From positions 16,503,471 through 16,567,470 of the forward strand of contig OZ023267.1 in assembly GCA_964006375.1 (NCBI GenBank): a DNA stretch of 64,000 bases, written 5' to 3'. This DNA is from Tillus elongatus. Taxonomy: Eukaryota; Arthropoda; Insecta; Coleoptera; Cleridae. The position numbers were made by a program, and so were the translations under genes. The notes beneath the pieces are model-generated. The model was not told where the DNA came from and ran no database searches. It saw nothing but the letters and a program-made list of their open reading frames with translations. Positions within the stretch are counted from its first letter, which is position 1; every line of letters begins with the position of its first letter. This document shows, one piece after another, positions 24,278 through 35,807 of the stretch.

Positions 24278-27068
24278 CAGTATGTCCCAAACTAGATGGG
24301 AATGTATTGCTATCTTCGTTATTATTAGAGATAGAGAGACGGTTAAATTAGCAATGTTTTGTAGAATTTCATGCTTGTTCCAAATATGACTTGTATTTTG
24401 CCCTGCCTATTTTCGGTTTAGAGTTATTTTGAAAAAAAAAACAAAATTTGACGTTTTTTCTTTTCTTTAATACCCAAGTAGGTGTTGATCTGACATGTCT
24501 AAGACTTGCACATTATCAGGACACTTTTTACAGAGTAATCTTTTTGTGCTATTCTCAACTTGTTGTTAATTGTTAACTCATTGTTATTTTTGAGCTACAG
24601 GTATCGAAGTTTGTTTTTATTATGGCAGCCATATTTGTTTTTTTTTGCTTATGTGATAGCCTGTGAAAAGAGTATTCCAATGATGTATAACACACTTGAG
24701 AAAGCTCCTAATTGCACTGACAATTTTGAGAAAAACCGTTTTGAGGATAGTAGGCTATGAAATCCAATACCAGATAACAAATGACAAAAAAAAGTGCTCA
24801 AAAAGCAGCAGGCCATGGAGTCTAACAATAGACTTCCACTTTTAACATAATTTTCCGTAATGATTCACGATAAAACTTTGAGCACACCAATGAATCGGCC
24901 CATTATTACAAATGATATTTTACATTACAACATTATCCTAAAGAATTGTCATAATTTAATTAAAGAGGTAAACCTAGTAAAAAACTATATTTATTAACAG
25001 AACTCAATGAAAAGCAGACTAATGATTTACGAAGACGCCCTTGAAAATTGTTTGATTTTTAAACGCAAGTCAACTGAAAAACCACAGAAGAAAGGTTGCT
25101 ATGGATATAACACTATCGCGACAATTAAGAATACTGTCATTCTTAATTATCTGAACAATTTGAGGTGCTTAAAATTTTCTACTAAATAGTTTGTTTCCTG
25201 TTTAATTTAAATATTATTCAATAATATGTTCAGTAATGTATAATATTTTGAGATGTTGGAATGTTATATACGTTCTAACTGAAATACTGAGGCAGCTGGA
25301 AATTCATATCAAAACAACTACCCAGAAAGGCGCCAACCAAACAGGAAAATATTTCGCAGGATGGTGACCAATCTATTGAACGACGGTAGCTTCCACGCAA
25401 AGAAACTACCAATGCCTACAAATGAATAAAGAAATACTGCCGTGTTATAGGTTTCAAACGAAAACCCTCCGCAATCTGTTCGGTTTTATGGTGAACAAAT
25501 TGACGTTCCCAAAAGTACGGTACACCGTGTATTAAAACAAAGTCATTACAATTCATACAAACCGACAATCGTACAAGCCTAAAATGTTGACAATTACCCT
25601 AAGCGACTTCAATTCTGCAGATGGTATCAAGGACAAGGTCAGCAAGATGAAAATTTTCATTTGAAAATAATATGGACTGATGAATCCAGATTTACAAATT
25701 GTGGTGTGTATAATCGCCATAATAGGCATTATTGGGCAAATGAGAATCCCCATCTAAATGAAGAAAGACGATTGCAAGGCAGATTTGGTATTAATGTTTT
25801 GTGCGGATTATTAGGTAAAAAACTGTTATTTTTATTTGTAGATTAGACAGTTAATTTAAAAAAAATAAGGTGACTTCATTTTTGGTCTATTCTTTTTTGA
25901 AAATAATTTAACTGGGGAAATGTATCTTAATCTATTGAGAAATGATATCTTACCAATAATTAGAAGAGTTCATGATAATTTAAACGAGATTTGGTACCAA
26001 CATGACGGTTGGCCAGCTCAGAATGCTAGGATCGTCAAATGATTTTTGTACTGAAATTTTAATAATCGTGTCATTTGTAACAATGGGCCGGTTCATTGGT
26101 GTGCTCAAAATCCTGATATAACACCCATGGATTTTTATGTTTGGGGTGATAAATGTGTGTATATAAATTCGATCCACCACAAAATATCAATGAAATACGA
26201 AACAGAATCACGGAAGCTATAAATCATATTAACCGAAACATCCTCACCAGAGTTTGCAGGCATGTTTCAAAAAGTTGTATAAAGTGCATTGAACAAAACG
26301 GTGGCCATATTGAACAATTTTCTATTTAGTGTATTTTTAAGTTTCTATTTAATTAGTTCCGTTTCTAATTGTGTTGTTTTGTGGAGTTTAAGTTTCTATT
26401 TGTTATTGCCGGGTATCGTTATTAAACTGTTTCACATAATATTACCTAGCATTATTACCTAATTAAGTATTGTAAATTAAATCACAATATTTTTTTCGTA
26501 AATCATTACGAAAACTAATGTTAACAGTAGAAGTCTGTTGTTAGACTCCATGGCCAACTGCTTTTTGAACACTTTTTTTTGTCATTTGTTTTCTGGTAAT
26601 GGATTTCACAGCCTACTATCCTCAAAACGGTTTTCTTAAAATTGTCAGTGCAATTACAAGATTTCTCAAGCATGTTGTACATCATTGGAAAGATCTTTTG
26701 ACAGGCTATCACATGAGCCAATCCAATATGGCTGCCATAATAAAAAGAGACGTTGATACATGAAGCTCAAAACAAATGTCAATCCAAAGTTGAGAACAGC
26801 ACAAAGAGATTACTTTTTCTAAAAAAGTGTCCTGATAATGTGCATGCCTTAGACATGTCAGATCGACACCTACTTGGATATTGAAGAAAAAAGAAACCGA
26901 CAAATTTAGGGTTTTCAAAATAACTCGAAAACGAAAAGAGGCAGGGCAAAATAAAGTCATATTTGGAATGAGCATGAAATTCTACAAAACATTGATAATT
27001 TAATCGTCTCCCTATTCCTAATAATAAGGAAGATAGCAATACATTCCCATCCAGTTTGGGACACGCTA
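24278..27068 (+). mobile_element. DD41D mariner with about 580-bp terminal inverted repeats
   Basis: About 2.79 kb. The ends CAGTATGTCCCAAACTAG (24278) and the inverted CCAGTTTGGGACACGCTA (27051-27068) lie next to TA on both sides. Long terminal inverted repeats run 24278 to about 24873 and about 26494 to 27068. They are roughly 85-90% similar by eye, so the copy is older than the one at 10383. Inside, 25270-26330 holds a decayed transposase. Confidence 0.88.
25270..26330 (+). pseudogene. Mariner (DD41D-type) transposase relic inside long-TIR element
   Basis: Readable blocks on the plus strand are WTDESRFTNCGVYNRHNRHY, YWANENPHLNEE and NVLCGLLGK (25661-25843), WYQHDGWPAQNAR near 25990 (second Asp) and NPDITPMDFYVWG near 26112 (third Asp). 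Several stops, a duplicated block and indels break it. The end FE.NGGHIEQF matches the family C-terminus. Not active. Confidence 0.85.
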
Positions 27069-28089
27069 TATGTTAAATAACTTCCGGTGCAAACTGTCGA
27101 TGCAATAACGATGATCAACTTGCAAGCGACAACTTCATAATAGTAGTAATTAAATTGACACCGAGGGTGACACGCCAAGGAATCCTGTACAGAGCTGCCG
27201 ATCACTGAAAATTACACCTTTTGAATACTCACACATCAACGACAGTAGTTTTAATTTGTGGCGAGCGAGTGGAAGAAAGGCTCAGAATAGACACGGGGAT
27301 ACTAAATTCCAGACTGGAGATTCCCGCAGGCCGACGTTCCGCCAACAGACTCGGCCTTTCCGAAACAATGAAAACATTTTCTATTATTTCAAATGATTGA
27401 TTGTTAGCGGCTAGCGTTGATGCATTTGTTTAAATCCGCTGTTGGGCTTAATTGAGCCGCCGGCAGAAAATCTGAACAAAGGGGATCTGGGAACTTGCAT
27501 TACCTGCTCGACCATTCGCTGGGAATAACAAATGCTTTGTTTCTATTAGGGAAAACATAATGCATTGCTATATTAATTTAGATTGGGGGTTGTTACATCT
27601 CAACAACAACTGCTCATTTTGTGTGTTTGTTTGCGGTATACAATACAACATACAATGAGACTGAAATGAATTGTTAATGGAAATGTTAAGTCTTTAGAAA
27701 AATTAAAACGAAAGTATGCCGAGGTATTCTAAATGTTACAGGAACCATAAAATGGTTGAAAGAGAAAAGCCATATAATATCTACAGTATCGACGAAAAAA
27801 CCCCTTTTTACTACAATATAATTTAATGCTTCATGACAAAACCCTTGTAAACCAGAATACACCTCCAACGAGTTATTTAAATTGTAATACTATTGATAAG
27901 ATATTAATTCCTTTGTCTACACATGAAATAAAATCTACATTTATATCTATAAGTACCTACAACTTTCATTCTATTGTGTTACTAAAAACGCATTGACATG
28001 AAATCGTAACTCCTTGTAAAAGCCCGGCAAATTAAGAATTACAAGCATTTAAAAAGCGCATTTGTTCTTAATGTATATTTAAGCATGTC
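27069..28089. other. Non-repetitive sequence, some GC-rich patches
   Basis: No protein motif recognised. 27290-27530 is clearly richer in GC than its surroundings (phrases such as GCAGGCCGACGTTCCGCCAA) and is not shared with other parts of the window. Possibly conserved non-coding DNA. Confidence 0.35.
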
Positions 28090-28686
28090 ACCTGTGGCTC
28101 CGGGGACTAACTAAAAGAATAGGCCCAAGGTAACTCCTGCCTGTTGTACGAGGCGACTAATCGAAGTCAAGCAGGTGGTAGTGGACTTTTGCTTTACGTG
28201 ATAGTAAAGGATTTTTTCACGCCCAAGATGTACCACCCCTTACATCAAGGGGCCGGTGAAGTCCCAACAGACGTTTCCGCTTCTGGTGTATGAATCGGTT
28301 TCCCTTATAAACAAAAATAATGTTGGCTCCTCCCTGTACAAAAGATTCCGGACATAAAATACCCCTCCATTCGGATTTTCGGGAGAGGGGTGCACAGGGG
28401 GCGCCGGCATCAAGATTTAACATATCCTTCTCGAACATATGTGGCCTAAATTTTAACTTGAACTCCGTCCACCATTTCCTCCAGGCTAATAGGCCCCCAA
28501 CTCCTCTTCCTTACCGAAACGCAAATCAGTGCCAGAACAGCCACTAATCACCTTAACTTCCCGAGGTATGAGCTCCTTGCTTCCTTTATATTGCACGGAG
28601 GGGTGTGCGCACACGTCCGTCGCAATCTACTCTGCACCAGACTGCCCAATTTAGAAGCTAGAAGAAAATACATACTTTGGATGTAA

Positions 28687-28719
<33 letters not shown>

Positions 28720-28720
28720 A
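28687..28720. repeat. (TC)n microsatellite inside LINE
   Basis: About 17 CT units with one T interruption, inside the endonuclease region of the deleted LINE, interrupting its frame. Confidence 0.95.
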
Positions 28721-29660
28721 GAGCTGCAACAAAATTCATCTGTTGCATTTACCGGTCACCTTCTGACAACAACTTTGTCCAGCTCTTCGACTACCTTTTT
28801 GAAAAAACCGACTACCTGATTTCTGAATAGCCTTCCTCTGAGGTCACTATTCTTGGCGACTTCAATGTCCATAATAAGGAATGTCTAGGGTCTTCAAAAA
28901 CCGATTCACAAGGGAGGGCAGCGGAGGCCTTTGCAGTCAGGAATTATTTTGCCAATATGGTTCAGCAACCTACTTACATTACTCGCATTTAACACACAGC
29001 TCAAATCCCTTTGATCTCTTTCCTACTACAAAACCTGAATGCTATAAGATATCAGTCACCGCCTCCCTTGGTCGGTCAGACCACGGCACGGTCACTGCTT
29101 CCTGCGCAATGCAACCACAGGTCATACAGTCATCACACCCATGTATCGTTTGGCACTACAACTCTGCGAACTGGGACGAGGTGCGGGATTACTTTTCCTC
29201 ATTTCCATTGGCGTCTGTCTGCTACCTAAGCTGGCATGGAATTATTTATTCCACGTACACAGAAAACCTCTTCAGCCACTCAAAAGCCCTGGTTCTCTAA
29301 ATTCTGTGACAAGGCCACACTTGAAAAGGTCAAAGCTCACAAAACGCTTCTACACAATCCCAGTCAAGAAAATCGTCAAGCATTTAACGACACAAGAAAC
29401 CGATATGTCCGCATTCTTTCTGAGGCAAAAAACTCGTTTAATAACCACATCAAAAACAAGGTCCTCTCAATCTCCAACGGCAGTAAACCCTTATGGACTC
29501 TTGCTAAATCTATTGGGAATAATTTCTGAAAGAGCACGTTCCCACAAATAGGGCCAAACCTTGAATACTGCTCCCACATCTGGGGTGCTATACGCCTTAT
29601 CGGTGACCCTACCCTCACCCAAAGGCTGCCACCCCTTGCCCACCGACGTGCCTTTGGTGA

Positions 29661-29703
<43 letters not shown>
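29661..29703. repeat. (TC)n microsatellite at LINE 3' coding end
   Basis: About 20 CT units following GACCTTT, where the LINE C-terminus usually reads DLSLF. It probably grew from a short CTCTCTT stretch in the coding sequence. Confidence 0.95.
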
Positions 29704-29705
<2 letters not shown>

Positions 29706-29798
29706 ACCTCTTTTATTTTGACGAAAACCCTGTATATTGTAAAAATGTCAATGCACATTCGTGTATTTTGAAAGAAACTGTTTACTAACATTCCTACA

Positions 29799-30915
29799 AT
29801 AATGGTAGATTTAAGATCAACCCAGGCTTCAGGTGCCTTTGCAAAATTCAGGAGATGGTGAAGGAGCCAATGCTTGAAATGAGGTCAGACTTAGCGAGCC
29901 CGCGAATTTGCAGGGAAAACAACTTTACAGTGGAAATCCCAGACCGCGAGGCATGGCGGGAGAAGACGCCGGAAATACCACGGGACGCGCCCGTCTGGTT
30001 CACGAACGGATCCGGCGGGGAGCGTGGGACGGGGGCAGCTGTTTATTCGGAAGGACCGAGGGTAAGTCATAGTTTTTCCCTCAGAGAACATGCAACGGTC
30101 TCTCAGGCCGAAATGTACGCGATCCTGCATTGTGTGCGGGAAAACAAGAGGAGGGGCTACACCAACAAGCGCATCCTCATAGCCACAGACATCCAGCCAG
30201 CCCTTAAGGCCCTAAATAGCCCACGGGTAAATTCCTGGCTGACGAGTGAGTGCCGAGACGAGACGAGCAAACTGGCTGTGCAGAATGAGGTCACCCTCAT
30301 CTAGGTTGCGGGTCACTCGTGGATCAAAGGCAATGAAAAAGCTGACAGTCTTGCAAAGAGAGGGTCAGCAGAGCCATTTATGGGACCAGAGCCGGTTCTC
30401 GGCGTGACAAAGAGCACGGCCAGGGGAGCCATTTAGTCCTGGGTCAGAAACCAACATAAGGTGTACTGGGTAGACTGTCCAGGACTTAGACATGGGAAGT
30501 CAGTAATTGACGAACCCAGTTCAAAGAGAGATGTGGAGCTGCTAAATCTTAGCAGAGGACAGCTCAGAAACATAACAGGTCTCTTAACGGGACACATGGC
30601 CGTCAAGAAACACCTGCATAAAATGAGGCGGTTCGAGGGGGCCTCGCATGCAGACTCTGCGGCGAGGGGGAGGAATCATCGCAGCATATCTTGTGCGAGT
30701 GTAAAGCTCTGTACAGCAAAAGACAACTGATCTACTGTCTAGACCGGAGACAGAGCAATATAAAACTTCACACTACCAATCGCTGTGCAGATTAGTTCAA
30801 GGCACAGTGATTTTGAAATGGGTGGCGTAAAAAGACTAAGGGTATGCACAATAAGCCAAAGGCTGCAGTCGCTTCGGGGCGGTGAAGTCGCAGATGACCC
30901 CTGAGAAAAAAAAAT
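29799..30915 (+). pseudogene. I-type LINE, RNase H and C-terminal region, copy 1
   Basis: A 5'-truncated LINE whose RNase H domain removes RNA from the RNA/DNA hybrid. Seen at 29980-30360: VWFTNGSGGERGTGAAVYSE (first catalytic Asp replaced by Asn), VSQAEMYAILHC (Glu), ILIATDIQPALKAL (Asp) and GHSWIKGNEKADSLAKRG (last His and Asp). The C-terminal LNLSRGQLRNITGLLTGHMA ends the protein. Stops are at about 30302 and 30437, and the 3' end is A-rich (GAGAAAAAAAAATAAAAT, 30903). A sister copy is at 46690-48435. Confidence 0.88.
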
Positions 30916-31875
30916 AAAATCCCAAAAAATAATGTTCTATAAAATGTTCATTTATTCAAACATTTGTGTTGTTTGTGAGAAATCAAATTATCTAAGGATT
31001 TATGTCGTTTAATCTTACTGGCCCTTATGGGAGCGTTATTTTTTTATTTTTTGTTAAAGAAAAATTTAGCGATAAAAAAATATTATCAAGAAATCATAAA
31101 AATGTTAGGAACACATCTGACAAACTTATCAATTGTTTCTTTGAAGAGCTCGACTGAAAGGGTGGGCGATGCTAATAATTCGTTTCAGTTCAATACCTCC
31201 TACAGTTAACCTTTATACAATTCTAATAATTCTATTTCTGTAAAAACGTATTAATACTTAAACCAGAAAGTTCACCGTGAAGTTTTCGGGATACGTTTCT
31301 CTGAAAATGTAACTTTGTTTAGATAGTCGCTCTACTTGATCCAATTTAAATGGGTGTGCTAAATTACGTTGGCGTCCTACTTCATCCATGTGATGATTAA
31401 TTAAACAAAGAATGAATACAGTCCACCCGCCACCAGGGAAATTTACTGTAGGTAGCGTTCTACCAGCTACAATGGGCTAAATAATTCATTTCAAATCTAC
31501 TCATTTATAATTCACTTTATTCTTTGTTCACTCTATCAAGCAGTGATGGTGAGGGACAAATTTTTAACTGGAGTTTTTACTCAGCGTAAGTGTAAGAAAA
31601 CAAAGTTGTAAAGCATAACTAATTTACAATTGCAACATCCTAAGTTCTGTAGGGGTCTCGTAGAGTTATATTAGTTTTTGTTGGGTTGTGAACTTTTGAA
31701 AGCCAACAGGGTAATCGTTTTTTGTACAGTCTGCTTAGTTTTGCGCACAATTGAGTTAAAACTTAATTTGCATTGCTAATTTTGCCTGCTCTTATATTAA
31801 ATACCTGTTCAAGCTACTTAGCATGATTAACGCGAACAACCGCCTATTAATGAACTGCAAACAATAATTTTTGTC
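30916..31875. other. Non-coding, nothing recognised
   Basis: AT-rich stretch without repeat family or coding motif. Its last 16 bases (31860-31875) are the left target duplication of the Penelope-like element. Confidence 0.45.
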
Positions 31876-32000
31876 ATCTTTGGGTGATGAATAAAAAGGC
31901 CTTTTCGTTCCAAACAAATATTTTATTCCTTGTCCCCACGCGTTTCGACCCTTTTTAACAGGTCATCCTCAGAGGAATCTAGAATTTACAAGAGGCTTGT
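31876..32000 (-). repeat. Left pLTR fragment (inverted)
   Basis: Reverse complement of 33868-33991 with few differences. It contains ATCTTTGGGTGATGAATAAA at the left end and the inverted hammerhead-like core around 31932-31966. Confidence 0.9.
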
Positions 32001-32880
32001 ATGTCAAAAAGCTCACATGTCAACATCAATTTTACAATGGAGCTAGAAGTAGAATCGTCAATCAACTTCCTAGACCTCAAGCTAAAAAGAAGAGTTCGAT
32101 ATCTACAGAAAACCCACTCAGACCGACCACCTTATACCGTACAGGTCTTGTCATCATATGTCACACAAGATGGCTTCTATCAGATTCTTGATCGACAGAT
32201 TGTTGAGAATCCCATTTTCTAGGGAAAATTTCGAAAAAGAGCTAAATCTGATCAAACAGTTAGCTACCAATAACGAATATCCACTGAGACTAGTAAATAA
32301 ATTAGTCGAAAAGAAAAACCGCCAATTGTTGAGGTCAATGAGTTCAAGTCTGCCCTCAGAACAGTCAGAGAGACTTTCATATTTTTCGTTTACTTTTTGT
32401 GGTTCTATTACCAACGCTGTTACAAGAGCACTCAAGAGAGAAAATGTCAGGTTTTCGTTCAAGTCCACAAACACAGTAAAAAGTTTGTTTATCCAAAATA
32501 AAGACAGTATTCCAGCTCTCAAGAAGTCAGGTGTATATTGTTTAAAGTATGGTGGGCCCGATTGCAACACGGTCTATGTTGGCAGGACAGGGAGCGCATT
32601 GAATTTGAGAAACACTGAACACCTAAGAAGCATAAATCAACCCAATAACAACACTTCGATCTTTGGTTGTCATTTAAGGGAGTCAGGTCACTCTTTTAGC
32701 AAAGAAAATGACGCACAAATTCTGCATCCTTAAAATTTTGGCATTGACCAGTTTGTCATTCAAGAGATGAAAATTTATAAACATATTAATTGTTCTAACA
32801 AAAACGTACTTAATGTTTCCAATACAGACGTCACAAGTTTCTCAACCCTATATAATCAACTAGCAGATCACCAACCCACA
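32001..32880 (+). pseudogene. Penelope-like polyprotein: RT end and GIY-YIG endonuclease
   Basis: The 5' part in one frame (32010-32130) shows the RT C-terminus NFTMELEVESSINFLDLKLK. The frame then shifts. 32158-32733 continues with RFLIDRLLRIPFSRENFEKE and the linker. The GIY-YIG nuclease follows with SGVYCLKYGGPDCNTVYVGR (GIY and YIG equivalents GVY and YVG) and RTGSALNLRNTEHLRSIN, HLRESGHSFSKEND. A stop after ILHP at 32731 ends the frame, but related sequence continues (FVIQEMKIYKHIN). The nuclease normally nicks the target for reverse transcription. N-terminally truncated and frameshifted, so inactive. Confidence 0.88.
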
Positions 32881-33867
32881 CACCATCCAAGTAGACCATG
32901 AGATAACTCTGTGAGATGGTCTGCTCCGTGGTTTCCAGACCTGCCGTTTTGTTTTTCATGCCTGTATATTTGCGAGTCGATTTGTCGCGTGTGTCAGTTA
33001 TTAGTTGCCGTTTTTCGTTCTCGGTTTTGAGACCGATCTTACGTCTGGTCATTTTGGTGCACTCCGGACCTGTTTTTCGTTTTTAGCGTCTTGACATTTC
33101 CTGGTCAGTACGCCACTTCTGTCAGCTGTCACTTGTCATTTCCGTTTTCAGTTTAAGAACCGATCTTGCGCCTAGATGTTTTGCTCGCGTATATCGTCAC
33201 GTGAGACGCACGTTAGATCTCAACTTTTGCATTTAAAACAAAAATTCTCTCTTAATTTCAACAAAGTTGCTACTCTCCAAGTTATTAGCATTTCTGATAC
33301 CAATGGATCAATCCTATAACAGCAGATGAAGCACGTTCCTTGGACATTCAACTGTATAGTTTTTTAGTTCTGTTTAACAAGACAAGTAAGTAAGTTCGCC
33401 ATCTTGGCGTTTTTCATGTTTCATAAAATAGTAAAAAAATTCGCTTCTGTTTCAATCGCCATTCATTTGATGAGTTTGATGTTCTCTGAAAGTTTCTTCT
33501 CAGCTGCATGGATTGCTTGCGTTTGTGTTGTTTGCTTTCGCTCCTATTATTGTCTTCAGCTGGAACTTAAATTTTGGAGAATTTTTAAGCTTTTATGAGT
33601 TTTAGAATTAGACTTATTGTAATTTTTTAAAAATCTCAAGACCAATTAGCTTTTCTTGTAGTTCAATAATTTGACTTGTAGTTGTTTTCACTTGCATGTA
33701 GTAGTTTATGACTGTATACCTGTGAACTCTTACAGCTTTGTAGCTTGACATTTTAACCTTTAACTTTTGACTTGGTGTTGGGGTTAGCTGTTGTTACCTC
33801 ATTTTATCTTATATTCCTGTATTGTACCCTCGCCGAAGTAGCCTACCGGAAAACTCTGTTCTTATGA

Positions 33868-33991
33868 CAAGCCTTTTGTAAATTCTAGATTCCCCTGAGG
33901 ATGACCTGTTAAAAAGGATCGAAACGCGTCGCGACAAGGAATAAAATATTTGTTTGGAAAGAAAAGGCCTTTTTATTCATCACACAAAGAT
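33868..33991 (+). repeat. Right pLTR with hammerhead-ribozyme-like core
   Basis: Contains CTGAGGA (33895), a stem-forming TGACCT...AGGATC, GAAAC (33921) and CGCGTC (to 33930). This order and spacing resembles the minimal hammerhead ribozymes known in Penelope-like pLTRs. Flanking ATTCC and GGAAT could form stem I. Confidence 0.65.
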
Positions 33992-34054
33992 GTCAACCCC
34001 AAACATTTTGACGTTTAGGAACAATAATTTTTGTCTCCTTTTATATTTATGGTA

Positions 34055-34395
34055 AGGAACCTCGGTGGTTCAGAGGTAAGAACGTGTGCCTCTGAACCGA
34101 AGGGTTAACTTTTTTCCTTTTTCAGTACAAACAGTAACATTAACATCAACCGAGGTTGTGGCATTGTATTTAAGCAAGTTGAATGTCTGCACGTTCCGCC
34201 CTTCGGAAGGGGCGTAAAGCCGTCGGTCCCGTGTCCATGCGATGTTGGGCACGTTAAAGATCCTGACCCTCCTTACAGAAAGGCGGGGGTTCGGCAAAAT
34301 TTCCAGGATAGTGAGGTGAAACTGCTTCCTGGCGTCGGTGATTGGCCATAGTCTCGGAAATAGGCCGATGTTAAAGAAAAAAAAACACACATACA
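34055..34395 (+). mobile_element. tRNA-derived SINE, copy 1
   Basis: 341 bp. The head has an A-box-like TGGTTCAGAGGTAAGAAC, and the body shares TTCGGAAGG, CATGCGATGTTGGGCACG and ATTGGCCATAG with the copy at 49798. The tail is A-rich, then CACACATACA. Flanks TATTTATGGTA (34044-34054) and TATTTAAGGTA (34396-34406) form an 11-bp target duplication with one mismatch. The B box region is damaged here (GGGTTAACTTTTTTCC in place of GGTTCGATCCC). It needs LINE enzymes to move. Confidence 0.85.
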
Positions 34396-34849
34396 TATTT
34401 AAGGTATCAATGTAGTCAACAATTGGGTATTGACGAAGAAAATTCTCTGTTGTATTTACAGTGGGTTGCCAAGTTATGAGGGACAGTAGCAATTTCTTCA
34501 TATTTGAAAGTTTGTATGGATTTAGTCAGAGAAATAGTTGTTCCTTCATGAGTTTATTATTTTGTTTGTTTATTGTTGGTAATTCTACTATGTTTTGCGA
34601 GTGGCTGCACTGCAAACAAGCTCAGCTTGACAATCATTTGAGGTTATTGTACACGCGGCAGTGATTTTGTGCACACGGTGATTCGTGTAAACCAGATTCT
34701 ACAATTTTCAGTGTTTTTGAGAATTAAGCATCATTAAAATGTAAGTAATAATTAGCTATTTGTTAGACTAGCTGGTTTTGAAGTTCAAAATCATTTTTAT
34801 TAGGCATATTTTGAATTTTTTTCAATTTTTAGAAAGGGCAAGTTCACAG

Positions 34850-34906
34850 ACACATCTCCTATGGAAGTGAGAGAAATTCAGACATTAGTGACCCATACCT
34901 TTCATT

Positions 34907-34957
<51 letters not shown>

Positions 34958-35807
34958 CAGAAATCACGGGTGTTTCCAAGTCAGTGGTCAACAGAAGCAA
35001 GACAAAGATTGATCAAAACCTACCCTTGGAAGTCAATCGTATTGGGAAATGTGGCAGAAAGAAGATAACCACCCCTTGCGGTGACCTTAACATAAGGGAC
35101 GTGTGTAGAAAAATGTCTGTGAATCAGATCACCAGCCTTGTTAACCAACTTACTTAGAATAAATGTTTCAAGGAGAACAGTGCAAAGACGATTGGCCAAG
35201 GCAAATCTCATTGGTCGCCGTCCAGCCAAAAAGCCACGCCTTACGCAGGCAATGAAGTGGAAGCGCTTGGAATGGGCCAAAAAGCACAGAAATATGTCTG
35301 TTGAGGACGGGAGTCGTGTAAGTATGGCTTCCATGATTTGATATGTCTAAATAGTCGCTTTATTATGACCCTATTTAATATTGCAACACCTTACAGGTGT
35401 GATTTTTCGATGAGTCCACCTTCAAAATTTTGATGGACAAGAGCGCGCTTGTGAGGCGATGCCCTGGAGAAAAATTCCATCCGGACTGCATAGTGAAGAA
35501 TGTTAAACATCCTGTAAGCGTTATGGTATGGTCTGTGATCTCTGCTAATGGTATGGGCAGTCTCTACATCGAAAAAGGAACCATGAGACAGGTCCAGTAC
35601 AAGCGTGTACTTCAAAACTGCCTTCTTGATCAGGTCAGAGAATGGTTCCCTGATGACGATAATTATAACAGCACTTCATAGAAACCCTCATTAGGGTCTG
35701 GCATCACGATCCCAAACTGCAAGACAATGCGAGGGCCTGCATTGAAATCATGCCCCGGCGTTTGGAAGCTGTCATTGCAGCCAAGGGTGATATCACTAAA
35801 TACTAAT
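34850..35807 (+). pseudogene. Tc1-like transposase with intron and deleted catalytic part
   Basis: The N-terminal DNA-binding part runs 34861-35157 (IAEITGVSKSVVNRSKTKID), with (GA)n at 34909-34953 inserted where the first helix region should continue. It shifts frame to 35138-35317 (NVSRRTVQRRLAKANLIGRR). A good intron follows, CGT|GTAAGTAT to TTACAG|GTG (35318-35396, 79 bp). Next is the first catalytic Asp in FFDESTFKIL (35405) and SVMVWSVISANGMGSLYIEK. After FPDDDNY (35663) the segment with the second Asp and Glu is deleted. It resumes at about 35690 with the C-terminus LQDNARACIEIMPRRLEAVI. A TGA where Trp is expected precedes FFDES. Inactive. Confidence 0.82.
34909..34953. repeat. (GA)n microsatellite
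   Basis: About 22 AG units within the Tc1 transposase N-terminal coding sequence. Confidence 0.95.

Larger units (their letters stand above)
28090..29710 (+). pseudogene. LINE with internal deletion (endonuclease kept, RT lost)
   Basis: The 5' part 28090-28880 contains leader sequence (GGCCCAAGGTAACTCCTGCC). Endonuclease blocks follow on the plus strand around 28720-29100: AATKFICCIYRSPSDNNFVQ (28730-28790), TILGDFNVHNKE (28848-28883) and the SDHGTVTAS catalytic motif near 29070. The post-endonuclease linker lies at 29236-29529 (KPWFSKFCDKATLEKVKAHK and RNRYVRILSEAKNSFNNHI). At about 29530 it jumps to the LINE C-terminal part GPNLEYCSHIWGA and THRRAFGD-like residues near 29640. The whole RT catalytic domain is missing. 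The same C-terminal words are found in the LINE at 40974-41252, so both belong to one family. Confidence 0.8.
31876..34019 (+). mobile_element. Penelope-like retroelement with inverted pLTRs
   Basis: Flanked by a perfect 16-bp target duplication AACAATAATTTTTGTC (31860-31875 and 34020-34035). A left pLTR fragment (31876-32000, inverted) and a right pLTR (33868-33991) are reverse complements of about 124 bp, sharing the phrase GACCTGTTAAAAAGG. The right side carries a further 28-bp tail (33992-34019), as is usual for Penelope-like elements. The coding part is 32001-32733. The 5' half with most of the RT is lost. Confidence 0.9.

Noticed and set aside
29011..29229. Separate short gene within the deleted LINE
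   Set aside because: It overlaps endonuclease motifs of the LINE in another frame.
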